DNA of 64,000 nucleotides, from the NCBI GenBank assembly GCA_963711705.1, contig CAVQFM010000018.1, positions 62,001-126,000 of the forward strand, read 5' to 3'. Origin of the DNA: RYN-230 sp963711705. GTDB lineage: Bacteria > Actinomycetota > Actinomycetes > Streptosporangiales > Streptosporangiaceae. The notes beneath the pieces are model-generated. The model was not told the DNA's origin, made no database searches, and worked only from the letters and a program-made list of their open reading frames with translations. Shown here one piece after another: positions 31,742-41,026 of the stretch (its first letter is position 1; every line of letters starts with the position of its first letter). The translations under genes were made by a program, and so were the position numbers.

Positions 31742-34111
31742 CGCCTGCTCGAAATAGGCGACGGCGTCGTCGCTGATCCCGCTGCCGTGCGAAAGCCGTG
31801 CCGAGGTTGTTCAGCACCGACGCCTCGCCGAGCGGGTCACCTAGCTCGCGGATACTGTCCAGCGCAAGCTGATGGGTCGCACCCAGTCGGCCCGGTAGGT
31901 ACGCCGGTTGAAGAAGCTGAGCGCGGCCACTGGCAACTGCCAGGCGATCCGTCCAGACCGGCCGCCGCGGCCTGCTGGTGGCCGCCACCAGATTCGGCGC
32001 GCTCCAGCTCGCACCAGTTCAGCGCCTCGTCCAGGGACCGAGAAGGTCAGCGGCACGTAGCTCATCGGCTCGAGCGGGCGCGAGCGCGAACAGATAACGG
32101 TGGGAGACAGCGATCTGCGCGACGCCGCCGACCGTGTGCAGATACCAGTCGAGCACCCGAGGATGGCCTCATCGCGGACCGCTCAGTGTTTCCTCACCCA
32201 CGGCGCGGTCAGCCGCGTAGGTCCTGAGGAGGTCATGGAACCGGTAACGGTCCTCAGCCGACGACTGCAGGAACTGGGCATCGACCAGCACTTCGAGGGC
32301 ATCCGCCACCGGAAATGTCCGGCTGCCCGATCAGCGCGGCCGCGGCGGGCAGCCCGAACTCCCGGCCCTGCCACATGCCCAGCAGGCGGAAGGCGTGCGC
32401 CGGGTCCACGCCGCCCTCGTACTGGCCGGGCAGGCTGGCGAAACTCACCTCGAAACAGGCCCGGACAGCCAGGTCCCCGGTCCTCAGCTCATCCAGCCGG
32501 CGATGTTCGTCCGACAGCCGCCGGGCCAGGGTGCGCACGGTCCAGCCACCCCGGGCGGCGAGCCGGGCACCGGCGATCCGGATGGCCAGCGGCAGCCCGG
32601 CGCAGGCGGTCAGCACATCGTCGGTGGCGCGCTGGTTCCGCAGCCGCCCGGTCCGGGCCGATGATGCCGGCGAACAGGCCCCGCGCCTCGGCCGGCTGGA
32701 GCACGTCCAGATCGACGAACCGGCTCCCGGCCAGATCCGGCATCCGGTTGCGGGTGGTGACCAGCACGGCACACGAAGCCGAGCCCGGCAACAGGGGCCG
32801 GACCTGCGCGGCATCCCGGGCATCGTCGAGGACGACCAGGATCCTGCGGTCGGTCAGCAGGCTCCGGTACCACGCTGCGCGTTCTTCCTCGTCGGCCGGG
32901 ATCCGGGCGGGCTCCACACCCAGATCACGCAGGAAGCGGGCGAGCACGTCGCCGGGCGGAACCGGCCGCGCGTTGGGCCCCACCAGGCTGGCATACAGCT
33001 GCCCGTCGGAGAAATGCGCACGTACCAGGTGAGCGGTGTGCACGGCGAGTGTCGTCTTGCCCAGCCCGCCGGCCCCGATCACGGCGGCCACCACGACCGC
33101 CCCCGGGCTCTCTGGCCGGTGCCGGCCGGCCAGCATCTCCTGCAGTACCGCGACGTGCTCAGCGCGGCCCGTGAAATCCGGGATGTCCGCAGGCAGCTGG
33201 GCGACCACCGGCAGCGGCCCACCCGGCGGCTGGGACCCGGCCACCGCAGGCTCCGGGTCTTGCTGGCCCGCTTCGCCGACGGGGGCGGGTTGGGCCGCCC
33301 CGGCAGGCGGGGAGGTGGCGAAGGGTGAGTCGGGGGCGGATTTCGTTATGGATCCTGGTGCGGCGGGACCGGTGTCGGCCTGCAGCAGCTGCTCGTAGAG
33401 ATGCCGGAGCTCGGCGCTGGGGTCAACGCCGAGCTCATCGGCGATCACGCTGCGGGCCTGCGCGTAGGCCTCCAGCGCCTGGGCCTGCCGGCCCGAGTTG
33501 AACAGAGCGCGCATGAGCAGCGCCCACAAGCCCTCGCGGAGCGGATGATCGGCGAGCAGGCGGCGGATCTCGCCCACCACCTCGGCTGACCGGCCGCAGG
33601 CCAGGTCGGCCGAGATCCGCAGCTCCAGTGCTTCGGTCCGGGATTCCTCCAGGCGGCTGGCCTCCGCGCTGACCAGCGGTGAGGGCGGCACGTCGGCCAG
33701 CGCCCGGCTGCCCCGCCACAGGCCGAGGGCCTCGGCGAGCAGGCCCGCGGCCGGCTGGGCCGCCCCGGCCGCCAGTTCCTTCCGGCCCGCGGCCGCCAGC
33801 CGGCTGAACCGGTGCGCATCGATGTCGTCGGCCGGGACCAGCAGCTGGTACCCGGGGGCGCGGGTCACCAGCAGCTGGCTTTCGGCGTCCCCGATGAGCC
33901 TGCGCAGCCGGAGGACGTAGACGCTGATCAGGTTGGTGGCCCGGGCCGGCGTGTCCTCCGGCCACACCTCGCTGATCAGCTGGTCGGTGGAGACGATCTG
34001 GCCGGCCTGCAACAAGAGCACCGCCAGCACCGTGCGCCACTTGGGTGCGTTGATGCCGCTCCAGCTGCCGTCAACCTGGACCTCGAGGGGCCCAAGCATC
34101 TGAAACCGCAT
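31154..34111 (-). pseudogene. AfsR/SARP-type regulator (OmpR-like DBD, BTAD, NB-ARC, TPR), multiply frameshifted
   Basis: ATG 34111 starts a SARP-type protein. It has an OmpR-like winged helix (MRFQMLGPLEVQVDGSW, WRTVLAVLLLQAGQIVSTDQ, ISVYVLRLRRLIGD) and a BTAD domain (residues about 95-245). An NB-ARC ATPase follows with Walker A AAVIGAGGLGKTTLAVHTAH and Walker B RRILVVLDDARDA. That frame is intact to about 32660. From there to about 31790 homology hops between all three frames roughly every 50-150 nt (for example TDDVLTACAGLPLAIRIAGA, then ADALEVLVDAQFLQS, then RVLDWYLHTV-like, then LDEALNWCELERA). The TPR end is intact again from 31741. Total length is normal for AfsR (about 985 codons). 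Either the gene is decaying or the sequence is locally poor. Confidence 0.8.
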
Positions 34112-34569
34112 CGATCGAGCCTCGTTCACCCTCAGCTGGCTGCCCCCGGCGGCTAACCGCCTAAGCAGAGACGGTGTCACTCAATCATGAACCAAGCCGG
34201 CCATCCGGGCCGATACCCGGCCGAGGTGTCGCCGGGTCAGCCCCGCTGCTGGGCTCAATCACGGATCAATCGTGGCGTAAGAACCCGCTGCCATTGTCGT
34301 ACGTAGCCGGGAGAGCGGCGAACCGGAGAACCGGCGGGGGAGCCAAACCGGGAGGGCAGACCGGATCACAGCGGACGGCTCATACGGGGGCGCAGTCCGC
34401 GAAATCCCCTGGTCAGGGCGGGTATGCGTGCGCCCGCCCTGACCAGGGACGGTCTTGATCTGGCTCGGCCCGGGGGCACGGCGCGCGCCGCATCACGGGG
34501 GGCCTGGAGCGGTGGCCGCCGTCTTCGTCGCTTGCGGGGGCGAAGACAGCGGTCACCTTCGGCGTGTGC
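34112..34569. terminator. Gap with two long hairpins between prs and the AfsR-type gene
   Basis: No credible gene is seen in these 458 nt. An imperfect 17-bp stem (34511-34527 with 34541-34557, two mismatches) lies 13 nt past the prs stop and is the likely prs terminator. A perfect 16-bp stem (34407-34422 CCCTGGTCAGGGCGGG with 34433-34448) follows. The promoter of the AfsR-type gene should lie in 34112-34400, but no clear boxes are visible. Confidence 0.6.
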
Positions 34570-35547
34570 TCAGCTCTGGCCGTCGAAGAGGCTGGTCACC
34601 GAGCCGTCACTGAACACCTCGGTGATCGCCCGGGCGATCAGCGGCGCGATGGACAGCACGGTGAGCTTGTCGAACAGGCTGTCGTGCGCGATCGGCAGCG
34701 TGTTCGTCACGATCACCTCGCTGATCCGCGAGTTCTTCAGGCCGTCCACGGCACCGCCGGACAGCACGCCGTGCGTGGCGGTGACAATGACCTTCGCCGC
34801 GCCCTGCTCGAACAGTGCGTCGGCCGCCTTGATGATGGTGGTGCCGGTGTCGATCATGTCGTCCACCACGATGCAGGTCCGCCCGGCCACCTTCCCGACG
34901 ACCTCGGAAACCGCCACCTTGTTGGCCACGTCCGGGTCACGCCGCTTGTGGATGATGGCCAGCGGGCTGCCCAGCCGGTCGGTCCACCGCTCACAGACCC
35001 GGACCCGGCCCGCGTCCGGCGCCACGACGGTGACCTGGGAGACGTCCAGGTTGCCCTCGATGTAGGAAGCCAGGATCGGCAGCGCGAACAGGTGGTCGAC
35101 CGGGCCGTCGAAGAATCCCTGGATCTGCGCGGTGTGCAGGTCCACGGCCATGATCCGGTCCGCGCCGGCGGTCAGGAACAGGTCCGCCATCAGCCGCGCC
35201 GAGATGGGCTCCCGGCCACGGCTCTTCTTGTCCTGGCGGGCGTAGCCGAAGAACGGCGCGACCACGGTGATCCGCTTGGCCGAGGCCCGCTTGAGCGCGT
35301 CGACCATGATCAGCTGTTCCATGATCCACTGATTGATGGGTGACGTGTGGCTCTGCACCACGAACGCGTCACTGCCGCGGACCGACTCCATGAACCGGAC
35401 GAAGATCTCGCCATTGGCGAAGTCGAACAGCCGGGCCGGGGTGGGTTCGATGCCGAGGTTGTGGGCGATCTCGCTGGTCAGTTCGGGGTGAGACCGGCCG
35501 GAGAAAAGCATCAGCTTCTTCTCGCCGGTCGCGGTAATGCCGGTCAC
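34570..35547 (-). CDS. prs: Ribose-phosphate pyrophosphokinase
   Basis: The 325-aa product starts at GTG 35547 with AGGGAG upstream. Class I PRPP synthetase landmarks are LFSGRSHPELTSEIAHNLGI, ANGEIFVRFMESVRGSDAFV, YARQDKKSRGREPISARLMA, DLHTAQIQGFFDGPVDHL, the catalytic loop (TDRLGSPLAIIHKRRDPDVA), and the PRPP-binding CIVVDDMIDTGTTIIKAADA. It makes PRPP from ribose 5-phosphate and ATP. It lies 15 nt downstream of glmU in the conserved actinobacterial order and is almost certainly co-transcribed with it. Confidence 0.97.
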   Translation of the reverse strand: MTGITATGEKKLMLFSGRSHPELTSEIAHNLGIEPTPARLFDFANGEIFVRFMESVRGSDAFVVQSHTSPINQWIMEQLIMVDALKRASAKRITVVAPFFGYARQDKKSRGREPISARLMADLFLTAGADRIMAVDLHTAQIQGFFDGPVDHLFALPILASYIEGNLDVSQVTVVAPDAGRVRVCERWTDRLGSPLAIIHKRRDPDVANKVAVSEVVGKVAGRTCIVVDDMIDTGTTIIKAADALFEQGAAKVIVTATHGVLSGGAVDGLKNSRISEVIVTNTLPIAHDSLFDKLTVLSIAPLIARAITEVFSDGSVTSLFDGQS

Positions 35548-35562
35548 GCGTCCTGAACTCCC

Positions 35563-36648
35563 TCACTCGTCACGGCGCTCACCGCCGGCCTGGGACCACG
35601 GTGGATCGGCCGGGGCGACCCTGGTCCCCGGGGGAAGATAGGCGAACGGCCCCACCACCGCGCCCGGGCCGATCGTGGCCTGACGGCACACGGCCTGGGT
35701 GATGCTGGCACCCTCGCCAACGGTCGTGTCACGGAGCAGGCACCCGGGACCGACCCGGGCACCAGCCGCGACCATGGTCGCGCCCTCCAACTGGGTGCCG
35801 GGGCGGATCTCGACGTCGCGATCGAGCCGTACCCCGGTGTCGATCCAGGTCGACGCCGGATCGACGATCGTCACGCCCGCCCGCATCCAGGTGCCGAGCA
35901 GCCGTGCGTTCATGATCTGCCGGGCCCGCGCCAGCTGGGCCCGGTCGTTCACGCCGAGGACCTCCTCGGGGTCCGCCAGGGTCAGCGAGGCCACGCGGTG
36001 ACCCTCGGCGCGCAAGATGGCCACCACGTCGGTGAGATACTCCTCACCCTTGGCGTTGTCCGTGGGCACCCGCTTGACGGCGTCGCCGAGCAGCTGCGCC
36101 TCGAATGCGTAGACGCCCGAATTGATCTCATCGATGGCCTGCTGCTCCGGCGTGGCGTCGGCCTGCTCGATGATGGCCAGGAACGCACCCTGGCCGTCGC
36201 GGATGATCCGGCCGTACCCGGTCGGATCGGGCACCCGCGCGGTGAGCGCGGTGGCCGCGGCCTGCCGCTGCTGATGCTCCCGGACCAGCTCGGTCAGGGT
36301 CGAACCGCGCAGCAGTGGCGCGTCGGCGTAGGTGACCACGACCGTGCCGTGATCGAGCCCGACCTCCTCGATCACGGTGCGTACCGCGTGGCCCGTGCCG
36401 CCCTGGCGGTGCTGGACCACGGCCTGGGCGTCTGGGGCGTGCTTGGCCAGGTACGCGGTGACCTCGCGGCGCCGGTGCCCGACGACCACGATGAGCCGGA
36501 CCGGATCCGCTTCCCGGGCAGCGGCGAGCGCGTGTCCCAGCAAGGTGTCACCGCAGATCTCATGCAGCACCTTGGGGGTGTCGGATTTCATCCGCGTACC
36601 TTCGCCCGCGGCGAGGACGATGACCGCAGCCGGACGGCTCACACTCAC
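35563..36648 (-). CDS. glmU: GlmU-type UDP-GlcNAc pyrophosphorylase lacking the C-terminal acetyltransferase part
   Basis: GTG 36648 has GAGGAG about 9 nt upstream and gives 361 aa, against about 450-490 aa for normal GlmU. The pyrophosphorylase domain is complete: VIVLAAGEGTRMKSDTPKVL, VVQHRQGGTGHAVRTVIEE, VTYADAPLLRGSTLTEL, INSGVYAFEAQLLGDAVKRV, and NAKGEEYLTDVVAILRAEGH. The beta-helix begins (TIVDPASTWIDTGVRLDRDV) but ends soon after VVGPFAYLPPGTRVA with unrelated residues and a stop. The usual RPGT motif reads PPGT. The downstream segment with the acetyltransferase His, Tyr, Asn and Lys is absent in every frame, because prs begins 15 nt later. It should make UDP-GlcNAc from GlcNAc-1-P but cannot acetylate GlcN-1-P. 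Confidence 0.88.
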   Translation of the reverse strand: MSVSRPAAVIVLAAGEGTRMKSDTPKVLHEICGDTLLGHALAAAREADPVRLIVVVGHRRREVTAYLAKHAPDAQAVVQHRQGGTGHAVRTVIEEVGLDHGTVVVTYADAPLLRGSTLTELVREHQQRQAAATALTARVPDPTGYGRIIRDGQGAFLAIIEQADATPEQQAIDEINSGVYAFEAQLLGDAVKRVPTDNAKGEEYLTDVVAILRAEGHRVASLTLADPEEVLGVNDRAQLARARQIMNARLLGTWMRAGVTIVDPASTWIDTGVRLDRDVEIRPGTQLEGATMVAAGARVGPGCLLRDTTVGEGASITQAVCRQATIGPGAVVGPFAYLPPGTRVAPADPPWSQAGGERRDE

Positions 36649-36887
36649 GTCGTGGTGCTCCTCGGTTGCTGCTCCCCGGTGCCGGGATCCCGCTCCCGGT
36701 CGCGCCTCTCGCACGAACTGCCCGGCTGACACTGCTCAGCCGGGGGATCAGTTCACGCGCCCGACTCTCGCAGGATACCGTCCGGCCAGTCGTGAGGCTG
36801 CTGGTTGGGTGGGTAAAGCCCCTGCTCAGCAGAACGTAGCCGGGCCGGCACGAGCTGCCAGCTGGGGTTGCTGCCAGGCGCGTTGTG

Positions 36888-38423
36888 CTAGGCCCGTGGG
36901 CTGACGCTGGGTGCTTCCAGCGGCTCGACCCGGAGCCGCACGGTGCCGCCATCCAGGCAGTCGCCGGTGCGGACGTCCCACTTCCAGTGATGCCGCGGGC
37001 ACTCGAGCACGCCGTCGCACACCGTGGCGAAGCTCAGGTCCTCGCCCGCATGCGGGCAGTACCGCTGCATCCGCAGCCCGTCCCGCTCGATGGTCTCGGT
37101 ATTCTCCCGTTCCCGGACCAGCTGCATGGTCTGGGCCGGATGGTTCCCGTAGCGGAGCAGGCTCATCAGCGTCAGGTCGAAGACGTCCGGCGCCCGGTGC
37201 AGGGTCAGCCGCATGGACAGCAGCGCCTCTTCCCAGCCGGTCTCGCCTGCCAGCACCGCGCGCAGCACCCGGGGCGGCACCCGGAGCGTGTAATCCACAT
37301 CGATCGGCTCGTCCTCGAACACGAACTGCTCAGCGAGCCGGCCCAGCCTGATGCCCCAGTGCATGCCGTCCGCGACGAGCCGGATGTCCTTGCGGTAGTC
37401 GCCCAGGAACCGCTTGTTCCACTGCTGTAGCCGGCGGAAGTACTCCTCCAGCTCCAGCGCGGTCACCGGATCGCCGGGCGAGGAGTAGTACTCCCGCCAC
37501 TCGGCGCTCCGCCGGGCCCGGTAGCCGGCCAGGTACTGCTCTGGGTCAGCCGGCCACGGGTCGGCCCCGCTGCGCACCGGGTGGGGCACTTCACCCACTG
37601 CCAGCTGGCCCAGCTCGTCGCCCGGTGCGATGCGCAGCACGCGGGTACCGGGGCAGGCGGCCGCGAACTCGGCGCTGACGCCGTCCCAGATCGGGAAGAT
37701 GGTGGCGGCGCGGTCGTTGTAGGCGGCCAGCGCGGGGTCCAGGAAACATGGCGGGCCGGCCGAAGGCAGATAGGTCCGGGCCCCGGTCAGCTGCACCTTC
37801 AGGATCAGCGTCTCCATCAGGCTGGCCCGCACCGAGGCGACCTTCTGCGCCATGACCCCAGCCGGGTACTGGTAGCAGTTCGGGTACCACATCGCGCCGG
37901 AGTACTGGGCGGCCAGCAGGTCGATGTCCGGGGGCAGCTCGGCCAGCGAGGTGTTGCAGTCGTTCAGGTCGAGGAACCGGAACCCGCCCAGGTCGAGCAG
38001 CAGGCCGCTGTCCTCCTTGTGGCTGGTGTCCAGCAGCATGGTCGCGGTGAAACCGCCGGCCAGCGTGTGCTGGTCGCGGTGGCCGAGCAGGACCAGGTTC
38101 TCGAAACCCAGCGCCGTCAGCCGCCGGGCCATGGCCTTTGACCGGTACCGGGGCACCAGGACGGTGAGCCGCCGGTCGAGCTGGGACAGCAGGCGCTCGT
38201 CGAAGTGATCCTCGTGCGCGTGCGACAGATACAGCGCGTCGAAACTGCCCCCGGTCACCTCGGGCAGCAGGTGACGGTTGTCCGGGTACGGGAACCAGGC
38301 GCCCAGGAACGCCGGGTAGAACCACGGGTCGATGAGCAGCCGGACGCCCGCGTGGCTGACGATGAAGCCCGCGTGCCCCAGATAACGGACAGCAGTGTCC
38401 CCAGATGCCGTGGCCCGCCCCAT
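36888..38423 (-). CDS. Metallo-beta-lactamase-fold / Rieske [2Fe-2S] fusion protein (CMP-Neu5Ac hydroxylase-like architecture)
   Basis: ATG 38423 gives 511 aa. The N-terminal about 250 residues are an MBL-fold hydrolase of UlaG type (RYLGHAGFIVSHAGVRLLID, metal ligands in LYLSHAHEDHFDERLL, DLNDCNTSLAELPPDIDLLA). The middle is helical (YFRRLQQWNKRFLGDYRKDI). The C-terminus is a Rieske domain with both ligand pairs, CPH in MQRYCPHAGEDLSF and CPRH in GVLECPRHHWKWDVRTGDCL. The combination is that of CMP-N-acetylneuraminate hydroxylase-like proteins, though here Rieske is C-terminal. An oxidoreductase on a sugar or nucleotide-sugar substrate is one possibility. It lies between tRNA-Gln and glmU. 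Confidence 0.78.
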   Translation of the reverse strand: MGRATASGDTAVRYLGHAGFIVSHAGVRLLIDPWFYPAFLGAWFPYPDNRHLLPEVTGGSFDALYLSHAHEDHFDERLLSQLDRRLTVLVPRYRSKAMARRLTALGFENLVLLGHRDQHTLAGGFTATMLLDTSHKEDSGLLLDLGGFRFLDLNDCNTSLAELPPDIDLLAAQYSGAMWYPNCYQYPAGVMAQKVASVRASLMETLILKVQLTGARTYLPSAGPPCFLDPALAAYNDRAATIFPIWDGVSAEFAAACPGTRVLRIAPGDELGQLAVGEVPHPVRSGADPWPADPEQYLAGYRARRSAEWREYYSSPGDPVTALELEEYFRRLQQWNKRFLGDYRKDIRLVADGMHWGIRLGRLAEQFVFEDEPIDVDYTLRVPPRVLRAVLAGETGWEEALLSMRLTLHRAPDVFDLTLMSLLRYGNHPAQTMQLVRERENTETIERDGLRMQRYCPHAGEDLSFATVCDGVLECPRHHWKWDVRTGDCLDGGTVRLRVEPLEAPSVSPRA

Positions 38424-38563
38424 GCCGATCCCCTCCGCCGCATCGGCAACCCCGGCCGATGCTAGCTTTACCTGCCCATGGGGTAAGGCCTTTCGCCCTG
38501 ATCCGGGTCGGTGCCACTTCGCCACGGTTGCCGGGATCGGCCGCGCCAGCCCAGTTTCTGTCG

Positions 38564-39489
38564 GTGCCAGTTACTACGGTCCGAAGATGGATTCGGCTCA
38601 ATTACCCGAGCAGCCCGGCGGTTCTGCCCGGCACTCACGCCGTCCGCCAGCAGGCGTTCGAGCAGCTCCGCGAGCGCGCCATCGCCCTGCGCCGCTCCGG
38701 CCGCTCCCGCCGGGAGATCAAGGAAATCCTCGGCATCACCAGCAACGCCACCCTGGACCGGGCGCTGCGCGGCGAGCCACCACCCGAGTGGACCCGCCGC
38801 CCCCGGGCCAAGGACGACCTGCACGCGCAAGCCCGTCAGCTACGGGAAAAGGGCCTCGACTACGAGGAGATAGCCGGGGCCTTAGGAGTCTCGAAGAGTT
38901 CAGTCTCGCTCTGGGTCCGCGACATGCCCCGTCCCATGCGTCTCAGCTACGAGGAGTCCCGGAAACGGTCCGCCGAGGGTACCCGCCGGTTCTGGGCCGC
39001 GGAGCGGACGATCCGGGAAGCCAAACGGGAGACGGTCCGGGCCGCGGCTGCCACCGAGATCGGCAGCTGTCCCCGCGCGAACTGCTTATCGCCGGCGCGA
39101 TCGCTTACTGGTGCGAAGGTGCCAAGAGCAAGCCGCCCAGACTGGAAGAGTGTGTCGTCTTCGTCAACAGCGACCCTGGGCTGATCAAGCTCTTCCTGCG
39201 CTTCCTCGAAGTGGCCGGAGTCGAGTTCGCCCGCTTGAGATTCCGCGTACAAATTCATGAGACAGCGGATATGGCCACCGCCGAGCAGTTCTGGTCAACC
39301 ATTACGGGGGCCGAACCCGCACAGTTCCACCGGGCTACGCTCAAACGGCACAACCCCCGGACCATCCGAAAGAACGTGGGCGCCGACTATCACGGCTGCT
39401 TGATCATCAGAGTCAACCAGGGAGCTGATCTTTACAGGAGGATCGAAGGCTGGGTCCGCGGAGCGATGGCCTTGCCGGATACTCCTTGA
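38564..39489 (+). CDS. HTH DNA-binding protein with LAGLIDADG-like C-terminal domain, one frameshift
   Basis: The N-terminal half reads in one frame to about 39066. It shows two HTH-like units (ALRRSGRSRREIKEILGITS, and LREKGLDYEEIAGALGVSKS continuing SVSLWVRDM), then a basic helix. The C-terminal half continues in the next frame (LSPRELLIAGAIAYWCEGAK, FVNSDPGLIKLFLRFLEVAG, HNPRTIRKNVGADYHGCLII). The join needs one added base near 39068-39072 (ggcagctg, expected ggccagctg). The C-terminal half resembles small LAGLIDADG/WhiA-like folds; that is a tentative reading. GTG 38564 is in frame with the N-terminal half, while ATG 38587 is in frame with the C-terminal half, so the true start is uncertain. 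Confidence 0.55.
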
Positions 39490-39531
39490 TCCGACCCAGG
39501 GAAGTTCTACAATTTCGTGACGAAACGTAAG

Positions 39532-39604
39532 CTCCCGGGAGAGGATTCGAACCTCTGTTGAGGGCACCAAAAACCCTAGTCCTGCCTGGCTAGACGACCC
39601 GGGA
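39532..39604 (-). tRNA. tRNA-Gln (anticodon TTG)
   Basis: A full cloverleaf is readable on the minus strand. The acceptor TCCCGGG pairs with CCCGGGA plus discriminator G. The D arm is GTCT/GGAC. The anticodon stem AGGGT/GCCCT encloses loop TTTTGGT with anticodon TTG. The T arm is AGAGG-TTCGAAT-CCTCT. CCA is not encoded. It lies upstream of glmU-prs in the arrangement usual for actinobacteria. Confidence 0.95.
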
Positions 39605-39948
39605 TCGAGACTTCACCGCAGACTCTACCGGCCCGGCTGGCTGAGCCCACGGCAGTAGTCGACCCCTCCAATCTGACCAGCAATAGCAAATCACCCGCTG
39701 AAGCGACGCCACACGTTCCGTGAGGTACGACTACTGCTGGTGCAGTATCTCGCTATACGAGACGGACGAGACGGCTACTTAGGGCCAGCGAGCTGATCAC
39801 TTGGTGAAATATTCGGACTGGGCTTGTACAACTTACGGTTTCGTAGGTTACGGTGACGTAAGTGTCATGAATTACGCGGAGCTGGGTAGTGCGGTCGGGA
39901 CAGCAGCGCCGTACCGCCCCCCGAGCCCGAGAGCAGAGCGAGGTCACC
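39605..39948 (+). promoter_or_regulatory. Promoter region of the desaturase with two adjacent TTACG-N4-CGTAA palindromes
   Basis: This 344-nt gap is AT-richer than its surroundings and has no gene. TTACG-GTTT-CGTA (39833-39845) and TTACG-GTGA-CGTAA (39848-39861) lie side by side about 90-115 nt before the desaturase start. They look like tandem operator sites for a TetR-type repressor, such as the one encoded just downstream of the desaturase. Confidence 0.55.
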
Positions 39949-41010
39949 ATGACTGCCTTCCCCGAGACCGTCCCGGCTGAGACCGCGGCGGCCCAGGTGC
40001 CGCCCGTGGTCACCAGGCGCACCCCGCTGCCCGAGATCGAGCCCGAGCCGAACGGCCCGCTGGCACGGGTGCTCATCGCCGCGTTCGTGGTGGTGCCGCT
40101 GCTCGGGCTGCTGGCCGCGGTGCCGCTGGCCGCGCTCTGGGGCCTGGTCAGCTGGCACGACGCGGTGATCGGGCTGGTCTTCTATGTGGTCTCCGGGATG
40201 GGGATCAGCATGGGTTTCCACCGCTACTTCACGCACTCTTCGTTCAAGGCGAACCGGGGGCTGCGGTATGCGCTGGCCGTCGCGGGCAGCCTGGCCATCG
40301 AGGGGCCGGTGCTGGTCTGGGTGGCCGACCACCGGCGGCACCACAAGTACAGCGACAAAGAGGGCGACCCGCACTCGCCGTGGCGGTTCGGCAACGACTG
40401 GAAGGCGCTCACCAAGGGCCTCGGCTACGCGCACATCGGCTGGCTGTTCGACCCGAACCGGACCTCGCAGGCGAGGTTCTGCCCGGACCTGCTGGCCGAC
40501 GCCACCCTGCGCCGGATCTCCCGGCTGTTCCCGCTCTGGCTGGTCATCTCGCTGCTCGCTCCGGCCCTGATTGGCGGCCTGTGGTCGATGTCGGTGGCGG
40601 GTGCGCTCACCGCGTTCGTCTGGGCCAGCCTGGTCCGGATCTGCCTGCTGCACCACGTGACCTGGTCGATCAACTCGGTCTGCCACACGTTCGGCAACGA
40701 GGACTTCGAGGTGCGGGACAAGTCCCGCAACGTGGCCTGGCTGGCCATCCCGTCGTTCGGCGAGTCCTGGCACAACCTGCACCACTCCGACCCGACCTGC
40801 GCGCGGCACGGGGCGCTCAAGGGCCAGATCGACATCAGCGCCCGGGTGATCGCCTGGGCCGAACGGCTGGGCTGGGCCTACGACGTCCGCTGGCCAGACG
40901 GGGCGCGGCTGTCCACCCGGCTGACCGGCCTGCGGAGCAAGGAACTCGGCCCGATGACCGACCGGGGCGAGCGGCGCGCCGCCAAGCCAGGTGACCAGAA
41001 GGCCGCCTGA
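39949..41010 (+). CDS. Membrane acyl-CoA / acyl-lipid desaturase (delta-9 type)
   Basis: The start is ATG 39949 (GAGG about 6 nt upstream), giving 353 aa. The three histidine boxes of integral-membrane desaturases are present: GFHRYFTHSSFKANR, VADHRRHHKYSDKEGDPHSP, and SWHNLHHSDPTCARHG. Paired hydrophobic segments surround them (VLIAAFVVVPLLGLLAAVPL, LFPLWLVISLLAPALIGGL). It inserts a double bond into fatty acyl chains using a di-iron centre and external electrons. It is followed 16 nt later by a TetR gene, so the two are probably one transcript. Confidence 0.93.
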   Translation: MTAFPETVPAETAAAQVPPVVTRRTPLPEIEPEPNGPLARVLIAAFVVVPLLGLLAAVPLAALWGLVSWHDAVIGLVFYVVSGMGISMGFHRYFTHSSFKANRGLRYALAVAGSLAIEGPVLVWVADHRRHHKYSDKEGDPHSPWRFGNDWKALTKGLGYAHIGWLFDPNRTSQARFCPDLLADATLRRISRLFPLWLVISLLAPALIGGLWSMSVAGALTAFVWASLVRICLLHHVTWSINSVCHTFGNEDFEVRDKSRNVAWLAIPSFGESWHNLHHSDPTCARHGALKGQIDISARVIAWAERLGWAYDVRWPDGARLSTRLTGLRSKELGPMTDRGERRAAKPGDQKAA

Positions 41011-41026
41011 TGGCCATGATGGGCTG

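Noticed and set aside
32100..33328. Plus-strand frames opposite the AfsR-type gene
   Set aside because: They have Arg/Pro-rich compositions without domains; the minus strand carries the SARP and NB-ARC motifs.
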